Assembly (NCBI GenBank): GCA_900299255.1
Contig: OMJB01000049.1
Coordinates: 1-52,011 of the forward strand
Length of the DNA stretch: 52,011 nucleotides
DNA from: Sphingobacteriales bacterium
Lineage (GTDB): Bacteria; Bacteroidota; Bacteroidia; Chitinophagales; Chitinophagaceae
Reading direction: 5' to 3'
Position numbers and translations under genes: made by a program. Under the pieces are notes generated by a model. The model was not told where the DNA came from, did no database searches, and saw only the letters and a program-made list of their open reading frames with translations. Below are positions 1-10,733 of this stretch, piece by piece. Within the stretch, counting starts at the first letter, position 1, and each line of letters starts with the position of its first letter.

Positions 1-2245
<2,245 letters not shown>

Positions 2246-2905
2246 GTAGCTTATAACGAAGTAAAAATACGCTATTTAAACTTAAATTGAGAAATCAGTT
2301 GCTGACCGGAGTATATTTTGGAGCAGGAGTTGATATAGTGACTGAAATATAATGCGAATATTTTATTTCCTTTTGCTGGCAAACGTTTTTCTTTTTAATA
2401 CTGTCTTTTTATTGAGTGGTTTTGGTTTGGCATTTCCTTCTCCTAATTGTTGCATTCTTGTATCAATGTTTTGTGGAAGGCAATTGGTCTTTATCTGGGG
2501 GTGTATGTCTGCAAAAAAAGGAATTGAATTAATTTATTTACAATGCGAATTGGCTTGGCTGTCAGTTGGAAATTGTTATAATATCAATTGATTTTTGCAG
2601 GTTTTAAGCACTTTTGGATAATGTTTAACATCACCTAAGTGAATGAGGAATATAAAATTTTGTAGAAAAGCATTGCTGTTTTGAATTATTTCAGTATTTT
2701 CAACCGTTGGGGGAAGTGTTTTTTGGTGTTTTTGCCTTGTACTTTGGCGATTGCATGGAAGATACAGTACCCATCGGGAATACTTTGAAACATGGTCAGC
2801 AATTGCAAAGTAAAAGCAGGCTGTTCAGGAAAAATATTCCAAAAACGTGGAAACACAAAATTAATAAAGTAATTTTACAACGATAAACGATAATTAATTA
2901 AAAAA
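2246..2905. other. AT-rich intergenic spacer between ftsK and porP-like gene
   Basis: Spacer of 660 bases between divergent genes. It is AT-rich, with several runs of T or A. The only ORF of note (2352-2591, plus) reads as a low-complexity hydrophobic peptide rich in F, L and C without an upstream promoter box, and I do not regard it as a gene. Promoters for ftsK (minus) and the PorP-like gene (plus) must lie here. The stretch TAATTTTA near 2870 is a one-mismatch -7 box for the latter. No tRNA-like or strong hairpin structure was seen. Confidence 0.5.
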
Positions 2906-3967
2906 ATGATCAGGAGAAATCTCATTGCTCGTTTAAGTGTAGCGGCAGCGCTTTTGTTGGCGGCACCTATAGCTTATTCCCAGGATATTCATTTTAGTCA
3001 GTTCGACATGCAGCCGTTGGTTATCAATCCTGCATTCACGGGTATGTTTGCCGGTAAAGTACGTGCTGGAGCCATTTATAGGAATCAGTGGGCAAGCGTA
3101 ACTGTGCCTTATGTGACTTATGGTGGGTACGTGGATTTACCATTGGTAATCGAGCGCAACGGCGATTATTTGTCAACCGGCCTACAGCTGTACAAAGACC
3201 AGGCAGGTGATGGTAATTTGTCCAATTTCACTGGGTTATTATCTGTTGCATACCACAAGTATTTTGGTGCCTACGGAAGTGCCGGTGAAACAGGCAGTGA
3301 CCTGGCTTTCGGTATACAGGGCGGCTATGCTCAGAAGAGCATTGACCTGTCAAAATTGTATTTTGGAGATGAGTATGAGAATGGCACGTTTACTCCCGGC
3401 AAGTCTCAGGAGTACCATTTAGGTATTGGTAATTCAGTCAATTACTATCTGATTAATGCCGGTATTTGTTTCTCGCATGGTAGCCCTAAATTTGGGTACA
3501 CTATTGGAGCCGCTGCCAACAATATCAACCAGCCAAATGATGCCATAGAAAAGAAAAAGAACAGCAAAACCGGCCTGGATATGCGTTATACAGGTGAGAT
3601 TGGTGTAAACTGGATCACTGGGCCACGCCTCAGCCTTCGCCCTGCATTGCTGTATCAGAGCCAGGCTTCGGCAACTGAGATGATTGTAGGTAATGAATTC
3701 CATTATGAAGTAGGTGATAATACAGGTTACAGCAACTTCTCAACCGCTGTGTTTTTGGGCGCATGGTATCGTAGCGGCGATGCTACTATGATCAGTGCAG
3801 GTGTTGAATTTAAAGGATTGCGTATAGGTATTGCATATGATTATAATATATCTACTCTGAATACATCAAGCAATGGTAATGGCGGAATGGAAATAGCTAT
3901 TAAATACATAGCGCCGTACCCGCTTAAGTTCGCTAAAAACAGGACTATTCCTTGCTCTAGATTCTAA
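2906..3967 (+). CDS. PorP/SprF family type IX secretion membrane protein
   Basis: Outer-membrane protein of 353 residues of the PorP/SprF family, which works with the T9SS translocon and its cargo. It has a signal peptide at residues 1-26 (basic RR, hydrophobic core, AYSQ cleavage region). Then comes the family hallmark near residues 28-60: DIHFSQFDMQPLVINPAFTG followed by RAGAIYRNQWASV. The rest alternates like a beta barrel and ends in PCSRF, a C-terminal form common in this family. It is followed by a terminator and then by a PorE-like OmpA protein; this pairing is frequent in Bacteroidota. Several PorP/SprF paralogues normally occur per genome, so I cannot tell whether this is the core PorP or a paralogue dedicated to one adhesin. 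Confidence 0.9.
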   Translation: MIRRNLIARLSVAAALLLAAPIAYSQDIHFSQFDMQPLVINPAFTGMFAGKVRAGAIYRNQWASVTVPYVTYGGYVDLPLVIERNGDYLSTGLQLYKDQAGDGNLSNFTGLLSVAYHKYFGAYGSAGETGSDLAFGIQGGYAQKSIDLSKLYFGDEYENGTFTPGKSQEYHLGIGNSVNYYLINAGICFSHGSPKFGYTIGAAANNINQPNDAIEKKKNSKTGLDMRYTGEIGVNWITGPRLSLRPALLYQSQASATEMIVGNEFHYEVGDNTGYSNFSTAVFLGAWYRSGDATMISAGVEFKGLRIGIAYDYNISTLNTSSNGNGGMEIAIKYIAPYPLKFAKNRTIPCSRF

Positions 3968-3988
3968 GAAAAATAGAGATAATCAGGT

Positions 3989-4027
3989 GAAGGGCTGAAG
4001 ATTTTTTTAAAAGCCCTTCTTTTTTTT
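3989..4027 (+). terminator. Rho-independent terminator after PorP-like gene
   Basis: A perfect 8-bp stem, GAAGGGCT (3989-3996) with AGCCCTTC (4012-4019), has a 15-nt AT-rich loop and is followed by a run of eight T. It sits 22 bases after the stop of the PorP/SprF gene, so the next gene probably has its own promoter or depends on read-through. Confidence 0.85.
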
Positions 4028-4071
4028 AAAACCAAGTTATACTTTTATATCCATTAACAACGCTCACGCAC

Positions 4072-6321
4072 ATGAGAAAAAATTGGCTGTTTATTATTTT
4101 TGTGACATTACTTGTTGCTGCTCAATATGATTCTGTTGCGCAGACTCAGAATACCAGAAAGTATAGAAACAAGGCAAATGATCCTGTAGGGAAGTTATCC
4201 GATGCCAGAAAACTGAAGTGGGCCGATGACCTGTTCAGGCAGGGTAGTTATTTCAACGCTATTGATTATTATCAGCAGTTAAAAGCTAACGACGAAAGAA
4301 ATCCTACACTAACATACCAACTCGCTTATTGCTACAGGGCAACACGCGACTATGTGCCTTCAGCGCATTACTATATGGAAGCATACGACCTAGGGAAGAA
4401 AGTATTCCCGCTTTCTTCGTTCTACGCAGGCCAGATGCTGAAGCAGCAGGGAGAGTACCAGTTGGCGATTGTTTGGTTCAACAAATTTCTCGAAGACAAC
4501 AAGAAGATATCTGCAGCAGGCGGAAACAAAGATGCAAATATTGATCCTGCTATTCTCAACAATGTAGACAGGACTCAGGCTCCAAAAACTATGAAGGAGC
4601 TGAAGAAGAAAGCAAAAGTTGAAATTGAAGGTTGTCAGATGGCTATTCAGTCTATCAAAAATCCTGAGGCTGTGACAATGCTCAACGCTGGGCCAAACGT
4701 GAATACTGTTTATACAGAGCTTTCTCCTTTGCCGCTGGGTGATACTGCACTGTTGTTCTCAACAATGGGCCGCAATGCAATAATTGAAGCTAATATTTAC
4801 GACAAGCTTCACTACAAAGAGCATTTCCTGTATTCTCACAAGCAGCCTGGCCCGGTTGTAGACTCTTTCCAGTGGCCATTACCTTTCTACGACGGTAATT
4901 TCAACGACCCTAATGAGCACACTGCTAATGGTTGTTTTTCGCCTGGAGGAGATAGGTTTTATTTCTCTAAATGTACAGAAGGCGACACCATGATTTTTAC
5001 CTGCAGAATTTACGTTTCTAAATTTGCAGCAGAACAATGGGGTCCGGCTGAGCTGGTTCCGGGTAATGTGAACGAAGAAGGTTCTTCTAACACAATGCCA
5101 TGGATTGCTAAGGTGGGTAAAAAAGAAGTACTGTTCTTCTCTTCAAACCGTAAACTTCAGGGAAGGGGCGGATACGATATTTGGTATTCAGTTGTTGATC
5201 CAAGGAACGGTTCTTACCGTCGCCCTCAGAACTGTGGTAAGAAAATCAATACTACTGGCGATGAGATCACTCCATACTACGACTCTCGCGTGAACAAGCT
5301 TTACTTTGCTACCAATGGCCTGAAATCTTTCGGTGGTTTTGATATTTACGCTGCTGATGGTGGTCCATCACGCTATACTGCCGTAAGCAATCTGGGTTAC
5401 CCGATCAATACTTCTGCTGATGAGCTGTATTATGTAAAGGATCCTGTAGGAAAACCAGATGCATACGTGGTTTCAAACCGTATTGGTTCTTTCGCATTGA
5501 AAAATCCTACTTGCTGTAATGATATCTGGAGGATTCAGAACGAACCTAAGCTGACTATTATTGGTAAAGTACTGAGCAAAAAGAATCAGGAACTCATGCC
5601 GCAGACAGTTGTTAAAATGACTGATCAGAAGGGTGAAATGAACACATACAACTCTGAAGACGGTAATTTCATTTTCCACATTGCCCGTACTCACAGTTAT
5701 ATCCTCACAGGCGACAAACCGGGTTATACTTCTACCCGTTCTTCTGTAAGCACTATGGAGATTAAGCGTTCGGATCCTGATGATACTGTAAATGTTACCA
5801 TCTATCTGGATAGTATCAAAAATAGTTTCAGCGTTCATAATATTTACTATGATTACGATAAGGCAACGCTGCGTCCTGAATCTGTTGCGTCACTTGATTC
5901 TGTAATTCATTTCCTGGTTGATAACCCATCTATCACTGTAGAAATTTACTCTTATACTGACTCAAAAGGTAAAGACGAATATAACCTGGCACTTTCTCAG
6001 CGCCGTGCACAGTCAGTTCTTGACTATCTTGAAAAAGGTGGAATAGACAGAAACAGGCTTACCGCAAAAGGTTTTGGAGCTAAGAATGCAGCTGCGCCTA
6101 ATGCTTTAGATGGCAAGGATAATCCGGAAGGGCGTCAGCTTAACCGTCGTACAGAATTCAGAATTATCACTGATGTACCAACAAGGCGTGTACTGTATAA
6201 CAGCGCATTGAAAGGCACAATGGACGAACAGCAGAAAAATCTGAGTGTGAATCCAGAAGATGATGACGAGCCAGCTGCACCAGGTAAAAAACCTGCAAAA
6301 GCGGATAATAACGACGATTAA
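4072..6321 (+). CDS. PorE-like protein: TPR, PD40 propeller, regulatory-like domain, OmpA domain
   Basis: Secreted protein of 749 residues with a signal peptide (about 1-24). The order of parts is: TPR-like helices (about 45-200, with ADDLFRQGSYFNAIDYYQQL); a WD40/PD40-like propeller (about 280-480, with repeated FSPGGDRFYFSK-type and FFSSNRKLQGRGGYDIWYS-type blades); a carboxypeptidase-regulatory-like beta domain (about 493-575); and an OmpA peptidoglycan-binding domain (about 585-700, with YYDYDKATLRPES and NRRTEFRI). This is the domain order described for PorE (PG1058) of Porphyromonas gingivalis, a periplasmic T9SS component that anchors the machine to peptidoglycan and associates with PorP. 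The upstream PorP-like gene supports the role. The tail of about 45 residues is acidic and Lys/Pro-rich. OmpA-type paralogues with the same layout exist beside other SprF genes, so PorE itself is likely but not proven. Confidence 0.85.
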   Translation: MRKNWLFIIFVTLLVAAQYDSVAQTQNTRKYRNKANDPVGKLSDARKLKWADDLFRQGSYFNAIDYYQQLKANDERNPTLTYQLAYCYRATRDYVPSAHYYMEAYDLGKKVFPLSSFYAGQMLKQQGEYQLAIVWFNKFLEDNKKISAAGGNKDANIDPAILNNVDRTQAPKTMKELKKKAKVEIEGCQMAIQSIKNPEAVTMLNAGPNVNTVYTELSPLPLGDTALLFSTMGRNAIIEANIYDKLHYKEHFLYSHKQPGPVVDSFQWPLPFYDGNFNDPNEHTANGCFSPGGDRFYFSKCTEGDTMIFTCRIYVSKFAAEQWGPAELVPGNVNEEGSSNTMPWIAKVGKKEVLFFSSNRKLQGRGGYDIWYSVVDPRNGSYRRPQNCGKKINTTGDEITPYYDSRVNKLYFATNGLKSFGGFDIYAADGGPSRYTAVSNLGYPINTSADELYYVKDPVGKPDAYVVSNRIGSFALKNPTCCNDIWRIQNEPKLTIIGKVLSKKNQELMPQTVVKMTDQKGEMNTYNSEDGNFIFHIARTHSYILTGDKPGYTSTRSSVSTMEIKRSDPDDTVNVTIYLDSIKNSFSVHNIYYDYDKATLRPESVASLDSVIHFLVDNPSITVEIYSYTDSKGKDEYNLALSQRRAQSVLDYLEKGGIDRNRLTAKGFGAKNAAAPNALDGKDNPEGRQLNRRTEFRIITDVPTRRVLYNSALKGTMDEQQKNLSVNPEDDDEPAAPGKKPAKADNNDD

Positions 6322-6351
6322 TTCTTTCGAACATAATTTTTTCACAGAAAT

Positions 6352-6377
6352 AAAGGTTGCACATTTGTGTAACCTTT
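6352..6377. repeat. 11-bp inverted repeat before small membrane protein gene
   Basis: The arms AAAGGTTGCAC and GTGTAACCTTT pair over 11 bp (one G-U) around the loop ATTT. No T-run follows, so a terminator of the upstream gene is only weakly supported. The position 22 bases before the next start codon, and the embedded CACATTTG (one mismatch to TAnnTTTG), would also fit a regulatory site. Confidence 0.45.
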
Positions 6378-6399
6378 ATTGATTTAAATACATACGCTT

Positions 6400-6654
6400 A
6401 TGCCAGAAATCTTAGTGATCATTATTATAGGAGCAATCGCCGGATGGCTTGCTGGAATGATTGTAAATTCAGACAGCAGCAGCCTTTTGCTGGATATTGT
6501 TATTGGTATAGTGGGCGGCTACATAGGGCAGAGGCTGTTTCACAATATGCTCAATATAACAGGCAATCATTGGATCAACCTGATACTTACCGCAACAGCC
6601 GGAGGTGTAATTCTGGCGCTTGCAATCAAGCTAATCAGAAGAGGAACAAGATAG
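6400..6654 (+). CDS. GlsB/YeaQ/YmgE family small membrane protein
   Basis: Protein of 84 residues, almost entirely membrane-embedded: three hydrophobic segments (about 3-20, 27-45, 58-77). It carries the family's Gly-rich pattern IGAIAGWLAGMI near the N-terminus and IVIGIVGGYIG in the middle. The family (transglycosylase-associated, Pfam Transgly_assoc) is linked to general stress responses in several bacteria, but its biochemical activity is not established. It lies 21 bases upstream of prmA on the same strand and may share its transcript. Confidence 0.85.
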   Translation: MPEILVIIIIGAIAGWLAGMIVNSDSSSLLLDIVIGIVGGYIGQRLFHNMLNITGNHWINLILTATAGGVILALAIKLIRRGTR

Positions 6655-6675
6655 TCCCGTTTTTCAAGCAGCAAT

Positions 6676-7488
6676 ATGGTATTTACCAAAGTAGTTTTCA
6701 CAGTAAACAGCGAAGAGCAGAGCAATATGCTGCTGGCACAGCTGCTAACGATGGGTTTTGATGGTTTTGAGGAGTCAGATAGTCAATTGCTGGCTTACAT
6801 TGAGAGTAATCAGTTTGATGAGCCCGCCGTTCGCAGTCTTGCGGAAGAATTACGGGTTGGATATAAAGCAGAATCCGTGCCATCGCAAAACTGGAACGAA
6901 GTATGGGAATCCAATTTTTCCCCGGTGGTGGTGGAAGGTTTTTGTACGATAAGAGCTGATTTCCATGACATAAAAGTGGCTACGCCCTATGAAATAGTTA
7001 TTACTCCCAAAATGTCATTTGGTACCGGCCATCATGCTACCACGCAGCTGATGTTGCTGATGATGAAAGATTTGCCAATGAAGGATCTTTCTGTGCTGGA
7101 TTTTGGAACAGGTACAGGTGTTCTCGCTATTATGGCAGAATTGCTAGGTGCTGCCTCAATTACCGCCATTGACAAAGACGACTGGTGTGTAGAGAACGCT
7201 GAAGAGAACATAGCCAGAAATAATTGCAAAAAGATAATTGTTAAAAAAGGGTCACTTGAAATTGCGGATAGTTATAATTTAATACTGGCTAATATCAATA
7301 GGCACATACTGCTGCAGTATATGCCCACGTTAGCAGAAAAGCTAACACCAGGTGGGCTAATAATTATGAGCGGGCTGCTGGTAGATGACCGGGAAATAAT
7401 AACTACATCTGCTGGCAGCAACGGCTTTCAGAGTACAGGGTATATGGAGCAAAACGGTTGGATATCCCTCAGTTTTATTAAGTACTGA
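6676..7488 (+). CDS. prmA: Ribosomal protein L11 methyltransferase
   Basis: SAM-dependent enzyme of 270 residues that trimethylates lysines and the N-terminus of ribosomal protein L11 in the cytoplasm. The N-terminal substrate-recognition part (1-60) leads to NWNEVWESNFSPV (72-84). The hallmark FGTGHHATTQ (115-124) and SAM loop I, DFGTGTGVLA (142-151), are intact, followed by the acidic D of AIDKDDWCVENAEENI and the catalytic-region ANINRHILL. At 270 residues it is shorter than the E. coli enzyme (about 293), which is common in Bacteroidota. The start at 6676 gives the expected N-terminus. Confidence 0.93.
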   Translation: MVFTKVVFTVNSEEQSNMLLAQLLTMGFDGFEESDSQLLAYIESNQFDEPAVRSLAEELRVGYKAESVPSQNWNEVWESNFSPVVVEGFCTIRADFHDIKVATPYEIVITPKMSFGTGHHATTQLMLLMMKDLPMKDLSVLDFGTGTGVLAIMAELLGAASITAIDKDDWCVENAEENIARNNCKKIIVKKGSLEIADSYNLILANINRHILLQYMPTLAEKLTPGGLIIMSGLLVDDREIITTSAGSNGFQSTGYMEQNGWISLSFIKY

Positions 7489-7569
7489 TTAATATTTAAA
7501 TGTTAAAATTCCTGTTTAACAGATTCACAATTGTTGATACTGGCATTAGGATATTTGATCGGGAACGAT

Positions 7570-7577
7570 TATTTTTG
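7570..7577 (+). promoter_or_regulatory. -7 box TATTTTTG upstream of plsY
   Basis: Exact TAnnTTTG match 26 bases before the plsY ATG. No TTTG lies at the usual 17-19 nt distance, so only the -7 half of the promoter is supported. Confidence 0.45.
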
Positions 7578-7603
7578 TTTTCCCCCATAATCAGCAAGCA
7601 ATA

Positions 7604-8248
7604 ATGACACTAGCAATTCTTCTAATTATAGCATACCTGATGGGCTCTATTCCTACGGCAGTCTGGGTAAGTAAGTGGGTTTTTGGAATAGACATCAGGG
7701 AACACGGGAGCGGCAACGCAGGAGCGACAAATGCATTCAGAATATTAGGTTCAAAGGCAGGCGCGGCAGTAATGACCATAGACATGTTCAAAGCCTTTAT
7801 TGCTGTTAAACTGGCTCTGTTCTCAACCCTTGTACCACAAAGTGAGCCTTTTGTAAATCTTCAGATATTCTTAGGGCTTGCGGCAGTTCTTGGCCACATC
7901 TTCCCCATTTGGGCAGACTTCAGGGGAGGCAAAGGAATAGCCTCGCTTTTTGGCATGATTCTTTCAATTCAGTGGAGTGTGGCGGTGAGCCTGGTTCTGG
8001 TGTTTTTGCTCATGCTCATTATCACCCGATATGTTTCATTAAGTTCTATAGCTGCCAGCATCGCATTCCCTTTGCTTATCTTGTCAATTTTCAGCGCCCA
8101 TGCTCAGGAACTGAGCTACAGGCTGTTCGCTATAGCCACAGCTTTTCTGGTGGTACTTACGCACCATAAGAACATCAGCCGACTGATCAATGGCAATGAG
8201 AGTAAGGTGCCTCTGTTCCGCAGGCGCAGAACCAATGATGAGCGTTGA
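7604..8248 (+). CDS. plsY: Acyl-phosphate:glycerol-3-phosphate acyltransferase PlsY
   Basis: Integral membrane enzyme of 214 residues that moves the acyl group of acyl-phosphate to glycerol-3-phosphate, the first step of phospholipid synthesis. All three conserved PlsY motifs are visible: GSIPTAVW in the first membrane segment, HGSGNAGATNAFRILG near residues 35-50, and HIFPIWADFRGGKGIA near 97-113. At least five hydrophobic segments are present, and the C-terminus is basic (RRRRTNDER). It has its own -7 box and follows prmA by 115 bases. Together with acpP and fabF elsewhere in the window it forms part of lipid synthesis. Confidence 0.95.
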   Translation: MTLAILLIIAYLMGSIPTAVWVSKWVFGIDIREHGSGNAGATNAFRILGSKAGAAVMTIDMFKAFIAVKLALFSTLVPQSEPFVNLQIFLGLAAVLGHIFPIWADFRGGKGIASLFGMILSIQWSVAVSLVLVFLLMLIITRYVSLSSIAASIAFPLLILSIFSAHAQELSYRLFAIATAFLVVLTHHKNISRLINGNESKVPLFRRRRTNDER

Positions 8249-8356
8249 TTCTATCTGAATACCCTCGGAATCCGCATACCTGATCTCTTCAGTACAACTT
8301 ATGCCTGGCTGTCTTAGCTATGTTACAGTTACGTCCTCATTTTCCGTTCTTTAGTG

Positions 8357-8364
8357 TATTTTTG
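8357..8364 (+). promoter_or_regulatory. -7 box TATTTTTG upstream of methyltransferase-like gene
   Basis: Exact TAnnTTTG match. Transcription would begin near 8370, about 25 bases before the methyltransferase reading frame opens at 8395. It helps place the gene's 5' end although no normal start codon is seen there. Confidence 0.4.
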
Positions 8365-8394
8365 ATTAATTCCTTTTTTGCGTTCAACTGATAG

Positions 8395-9051
8395 CGTATC
8401 AAAATACCTGTATACAAAAGGCTGCTGAGTTACCTGTATCCTGTACCCTTGCGGCGTGGTGCCGGTGATTGCAATGACTTTCTGGAGGTAACCCTGTACT
8501 CCAACCAGTTGCAACTGGCAGACAGGGAAGCTCTGTATTCAGATGGCGACAGGTACCTGCCGGCTGTTATGGCTGCTAAGGCACTCAAGAATTACCTGCC
8601 TGAAATAAGGCAGGTGCTGGCATTGGGATCAGGGCTGGCGAGTATAGCGTATGTGCTTGATAGCAAGGGCTGCAAACCACATTTTACACTGGTAGAAAAA
8701 GACAAAGTAGTACTGAACTGGGCAACCGAACTAATGCCGGCAGGTATGGCTGACAGAGTAGTGCCCATTTGTGCCGATGCCTCCGTATTCATGGAAAAGA
8801 ATACCCTGAAATTTGACCTCATCTTCTGCGATATTTTTATTGGCAGGGTAGTGCCGGACTTCGTATTAACAGAGGCCTTCTTTACTCAGTGTAAAAACGC
8901 AATCAACCCCGGCGGCCACATTGCTTTCAACTACCTCATAAACAATCCCGCCGATTGGGACAATGTACTACAGGTGTTTGCATCTGTGTTCCCGGATTAT
9001 AAAGTACACAAATCAGGCCTGAACAGGGTGCTGACAAGCTCAGTAAAATAG
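8395..9051 (+). CDS. Spermidine-synthase-like methyltransferase, start unresolved
   Basis: Cytoplasmic Rossmann-fold protein resembling the spermidine synthase family. It shows VLALGSGLASIAYVLD (SAM/dcSAM glycine loop), an acidic FTLVEKD strand end, ADASVFMEK and LIFCDIFIG; the E/D pair that binds the aminopropyl donor looks plausible. The first ATG/GTG/TTG in frame is a TTG at 8449, but coding-like sequence (KRLLSYLYPV, which I recognise as the typical N-terminus in such Bacteroidota proteins) continues upstream to the double stop TGA-TAG at 8389-8394. Between 8395 and 8449 there is no ATG, GTG or TTG. The gene may use ATC, ATA or CTG, or contain an indel or sequencing error. It ends 5 bases from the convergent oxyR stop. 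True polyamine synthesis is not shown; many homologues are generic methyltransferases. Confidence 0.75.
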   Translation, partial: RIKIPVYKRLLSYLYPVPLRRGAGDCNDFLEVTLYSNQLQLADREALYSDGDRYLPAVMAAKALKNYLPEIRQVLALGSGLASIAYVLDSKGCKPHFTLVEKDKVVLNWATELMPAGMADRVVPICADASVFMEKNTLKFDLIFCDIFIGRVVPDFVLTEAFFTQCKNAINPGGHIAFNYLINNPADWDNVLQVFASVFPDYKVHKSGLNRVLTSSVK

Positions 9052-9056
9052 GCAGG

Positions 9057-10019
9057 TCAGATATGAAGTTTGGCGCTCTGTATGCGCAGTACCTTTCTGT
9101 TCTTTTTCTGAACGCGCATTTTCTCAGGTACCAGCAGCAGTATCTCATCCATAAGCGTCTGCAGTATGCTCATACGCACAAAGTGGCCGTTGGTAACCAG
9201 GCTTACTTCGCGCACGGGCTCAGGTTCTTCAAAGTACCTGATGTGCTCTATCTGGTCTTCAGAAAATTCAATTGTAGCCAGCTCAGGCAGCACTGTCATG
9301 CCGCCATTCTTTTCTACCATCCGGCGCAGTGTTTCTACATTGCTCGACTCATAGCGGTAAGGGCGCTCGCCCTGCATTTTCTGCACCTGCTCGCTGCAGA
9401 GATTAATGATCTGATTGCGCATGCAATGACCCTCATTGAGCAGCCAGATGCGGTCCAGCACAATGTCATCGGGGGTGATGGTACGTTTTTTGAGCGCAGG
9501 TTCTTTTTCTGAAAAATAGCCTACAAACGTCTCGTAAAACAGCGGGTATTCCTTTATGTCTTTCTCCTCCAGCGGCGTACTCAGCAGTGCGGCATCAATC
9601 TCATTGTTGCGTAGTGCCAGTATGATCTGGTTGGTTTCCATCTCTGATGCATGCAACTTGATGGAAGGGTATTTTTTTGAATAATTTTCAAGCAGGCCAG
9701 GCAGTATGTTAGGTGCCACGGTAGGTATTGCTGCAAACCTGAATACGCCTGATATTGCCTTCTGCTGTGTTTGTATGATCTCGTTGATGCGCTCACACTC
9801 TGCAAGAGCCACACGGCCCTGCGCTACGATGAGTTCGCCCATTTCTGTGATAGCAATAGGATGTTTGTTACGGTCAAATATCCTCACTCCAAGTTCATCC
9901 TCCAGTTTCTGGATCTGCATACTCAGTGTGGGCTGCGTAACAAAACATTTTTCTGCGGCTGCCACAAAACTTTTGTAGGTGGCCACTGCTACTACGTATT
10001 CTATCTGGGTGATCGTCAT
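9057..10019 (-). CDS. oxyR: LysR-type hydrogen peroxide sensor OxyR
   Basis: LysR-family regulator of 320 residues that senses peroxide through a disulfide and controls antioxidant genes. The winged helix-turn-helix occupies residues 1-60 (FVAAAEKCFVTQPTLSMQIQ) and the effector domain follows. The motif GHCMRNQIINLC places cysteines at residues 199 and 208, the same numbers and spacing as the redox pair of E. coli OxyR. That is strong evidence for OxyR rather than another LysR protein. I chose the ATG at 10017-10019 (MTITQIEY) over an upstream start at 10064, because the promoter boxes lie between them and the family begins here. Residues after about 300 form a basic tail. Confidence 0.93.
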   Translation of the reverse strand: MTITQIEYVVAVATYKSFVAAAEKCFVTQPTLSMQIQKLEDELGVRIFDRNKHPIAITEMGELIVAQGRVALAECERINEIIQTQQKAISGVFRFAAIPTVAPNILPGLLENYSKKYPSIKLHASEMETNQIILALRNNEIDAALLSTPLEEKDIKEYPLFYETFVGYFSEKEPALKKRTITPDDIVLDRIWLLNEGHCMRNQIINLCSEQVQKMQGERPYRYESSNVETLRRMVEKNGGMTVLPELATIEFSEDQIEHIRYFEEPEPVREVSLVTNGHFVRMSILQTLMDEILLLVPEKMRVQKKNRKVLRIQSAKLHI

Positions 10020-10034
10020 GGAGGGAAATTTTGA

Positions 10035-10066
10035 CAAATATACATTTATAAATGATATAGTCAAAA
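10035..10066 (-). promoter_or_regulatory. Two-box promoter of oxyR
   Basis: On the minus strand TTTTG (10062-10066) is followed, after 19 nt, by TATATTTG (10035-10042), matching the Bacteroidota pattern TTTG-N17-19-TAnnTTTG. Transcription would start around 10028-10031, leaving a leader of only about 10 nt before the ATG at 10019. Confidence 0.7.
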
Positions 10067-10194
10067 TCTATAGCAAGCTTTTAACATTAAAATATTATCA
10101 GGCTAAAAAAACAAAATATTAATTATGTGTTTTGCCGGCAGATTTTGTAGATACCTGAAAATCAATGCTATTTTAAAAAAACCATCAAATCATC

Positions 10195-10731
10195 CTAGTT
10201 GCCGGGCGGAGGTGGAGGTGCCTCATGCCCATCGCCGGGTGGCGGGCCGGGCCTGTCGGCGGGGCGGTTAGGGCTTCCGTTCATTTTTTTTATGACATCA
10301 GACATAATGTTATCGAGGCCTTTTTTCTGACTGTCAGTACAGAGCGCTCTCAGTTGACCAAAGTGGGCGTAGGTTACCAGCTCAATTTCTTTCTGTTTGC
10401 CGGCAATAAGGCTGGCCACGGAGTCGGTAAAGTGAGTGTCTTGTCTCTCTAACGCGGCAAATAATACTGCACGCAACCCGGCTGCGCTCTGGCGAAGATC
10501 GGTCATAGACTGCTGATGCTCTTTAATGAGCTGGTCGTATTTTGAAATCTGATCGTTATTGAGATTGAGGTGTTCAATCACAAAATTTCTTGGCCCGTGG
10601 CCGCCCGGCGGCGGAGGTGGCGGCCCGTCGGGGTGCGGTTTGTGCCAGATTGTGAACATCAGCCCAATATTGCAGATCACCAGCAGCACTACCGTTACCA
10701 GTAAAATATAGAATGTTCTGTTGCTGTTCAT
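10195..10731 (-). CDS. Spy/heavy-metal-sensor-like periplasmic protein
   Basis: Protein of 178 residues with one N-terminal membrane anchor or signal (about 8-28). A Pro/Gly/His-rich stretch (DGPPPPPPGGHGPRN) follows, then an all-helical region (about 50-145). Its pattern LNLNNDQISKYDQLIKEHQQ ... LRQSAAGLRAVLFAALE ... IELVTYAHFGQLRALC resembles the LTxxQ repeats of Spy, CpxP and ZraP periplasmic chaperones and metal sensors. The C-terminus is again Pro-rich. It is the third gene of a tight minus-strand cassette: it starts 2 bases after the stop of the small membrane protein gene, itself 20 bases after the ECF sigma gene. A role as periplasmic sensor or feedback part of envelope stress is inferred from this context. 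Confidence 0.75.
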   Translation of the reverse strand: MNSNRTFYILLVTVVLLVICNIGLMFTIWHKPHPDGPPPPPPGGHGPRNFVIEHLNLNNDQISKYDQLIKEHQQSMTDLRQSAAGLRAVLFAALERQDTHFTDSVASLIAGKQKEIELVTYAHFGQLRALCTDSQKKGLDNIMSDVIKKMNGSPNRPADRPGPPPGDGHEAPPPPPGN

Positions 10732-10733
10732 AA

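Noticed and set aside
2352-2591. 79-codon plus-strand ORF with hydrophobic start
   Set aside because: Low-complexity F/L/C-rich reading in AT-rich DNA with no promoter box; it resembles chance.
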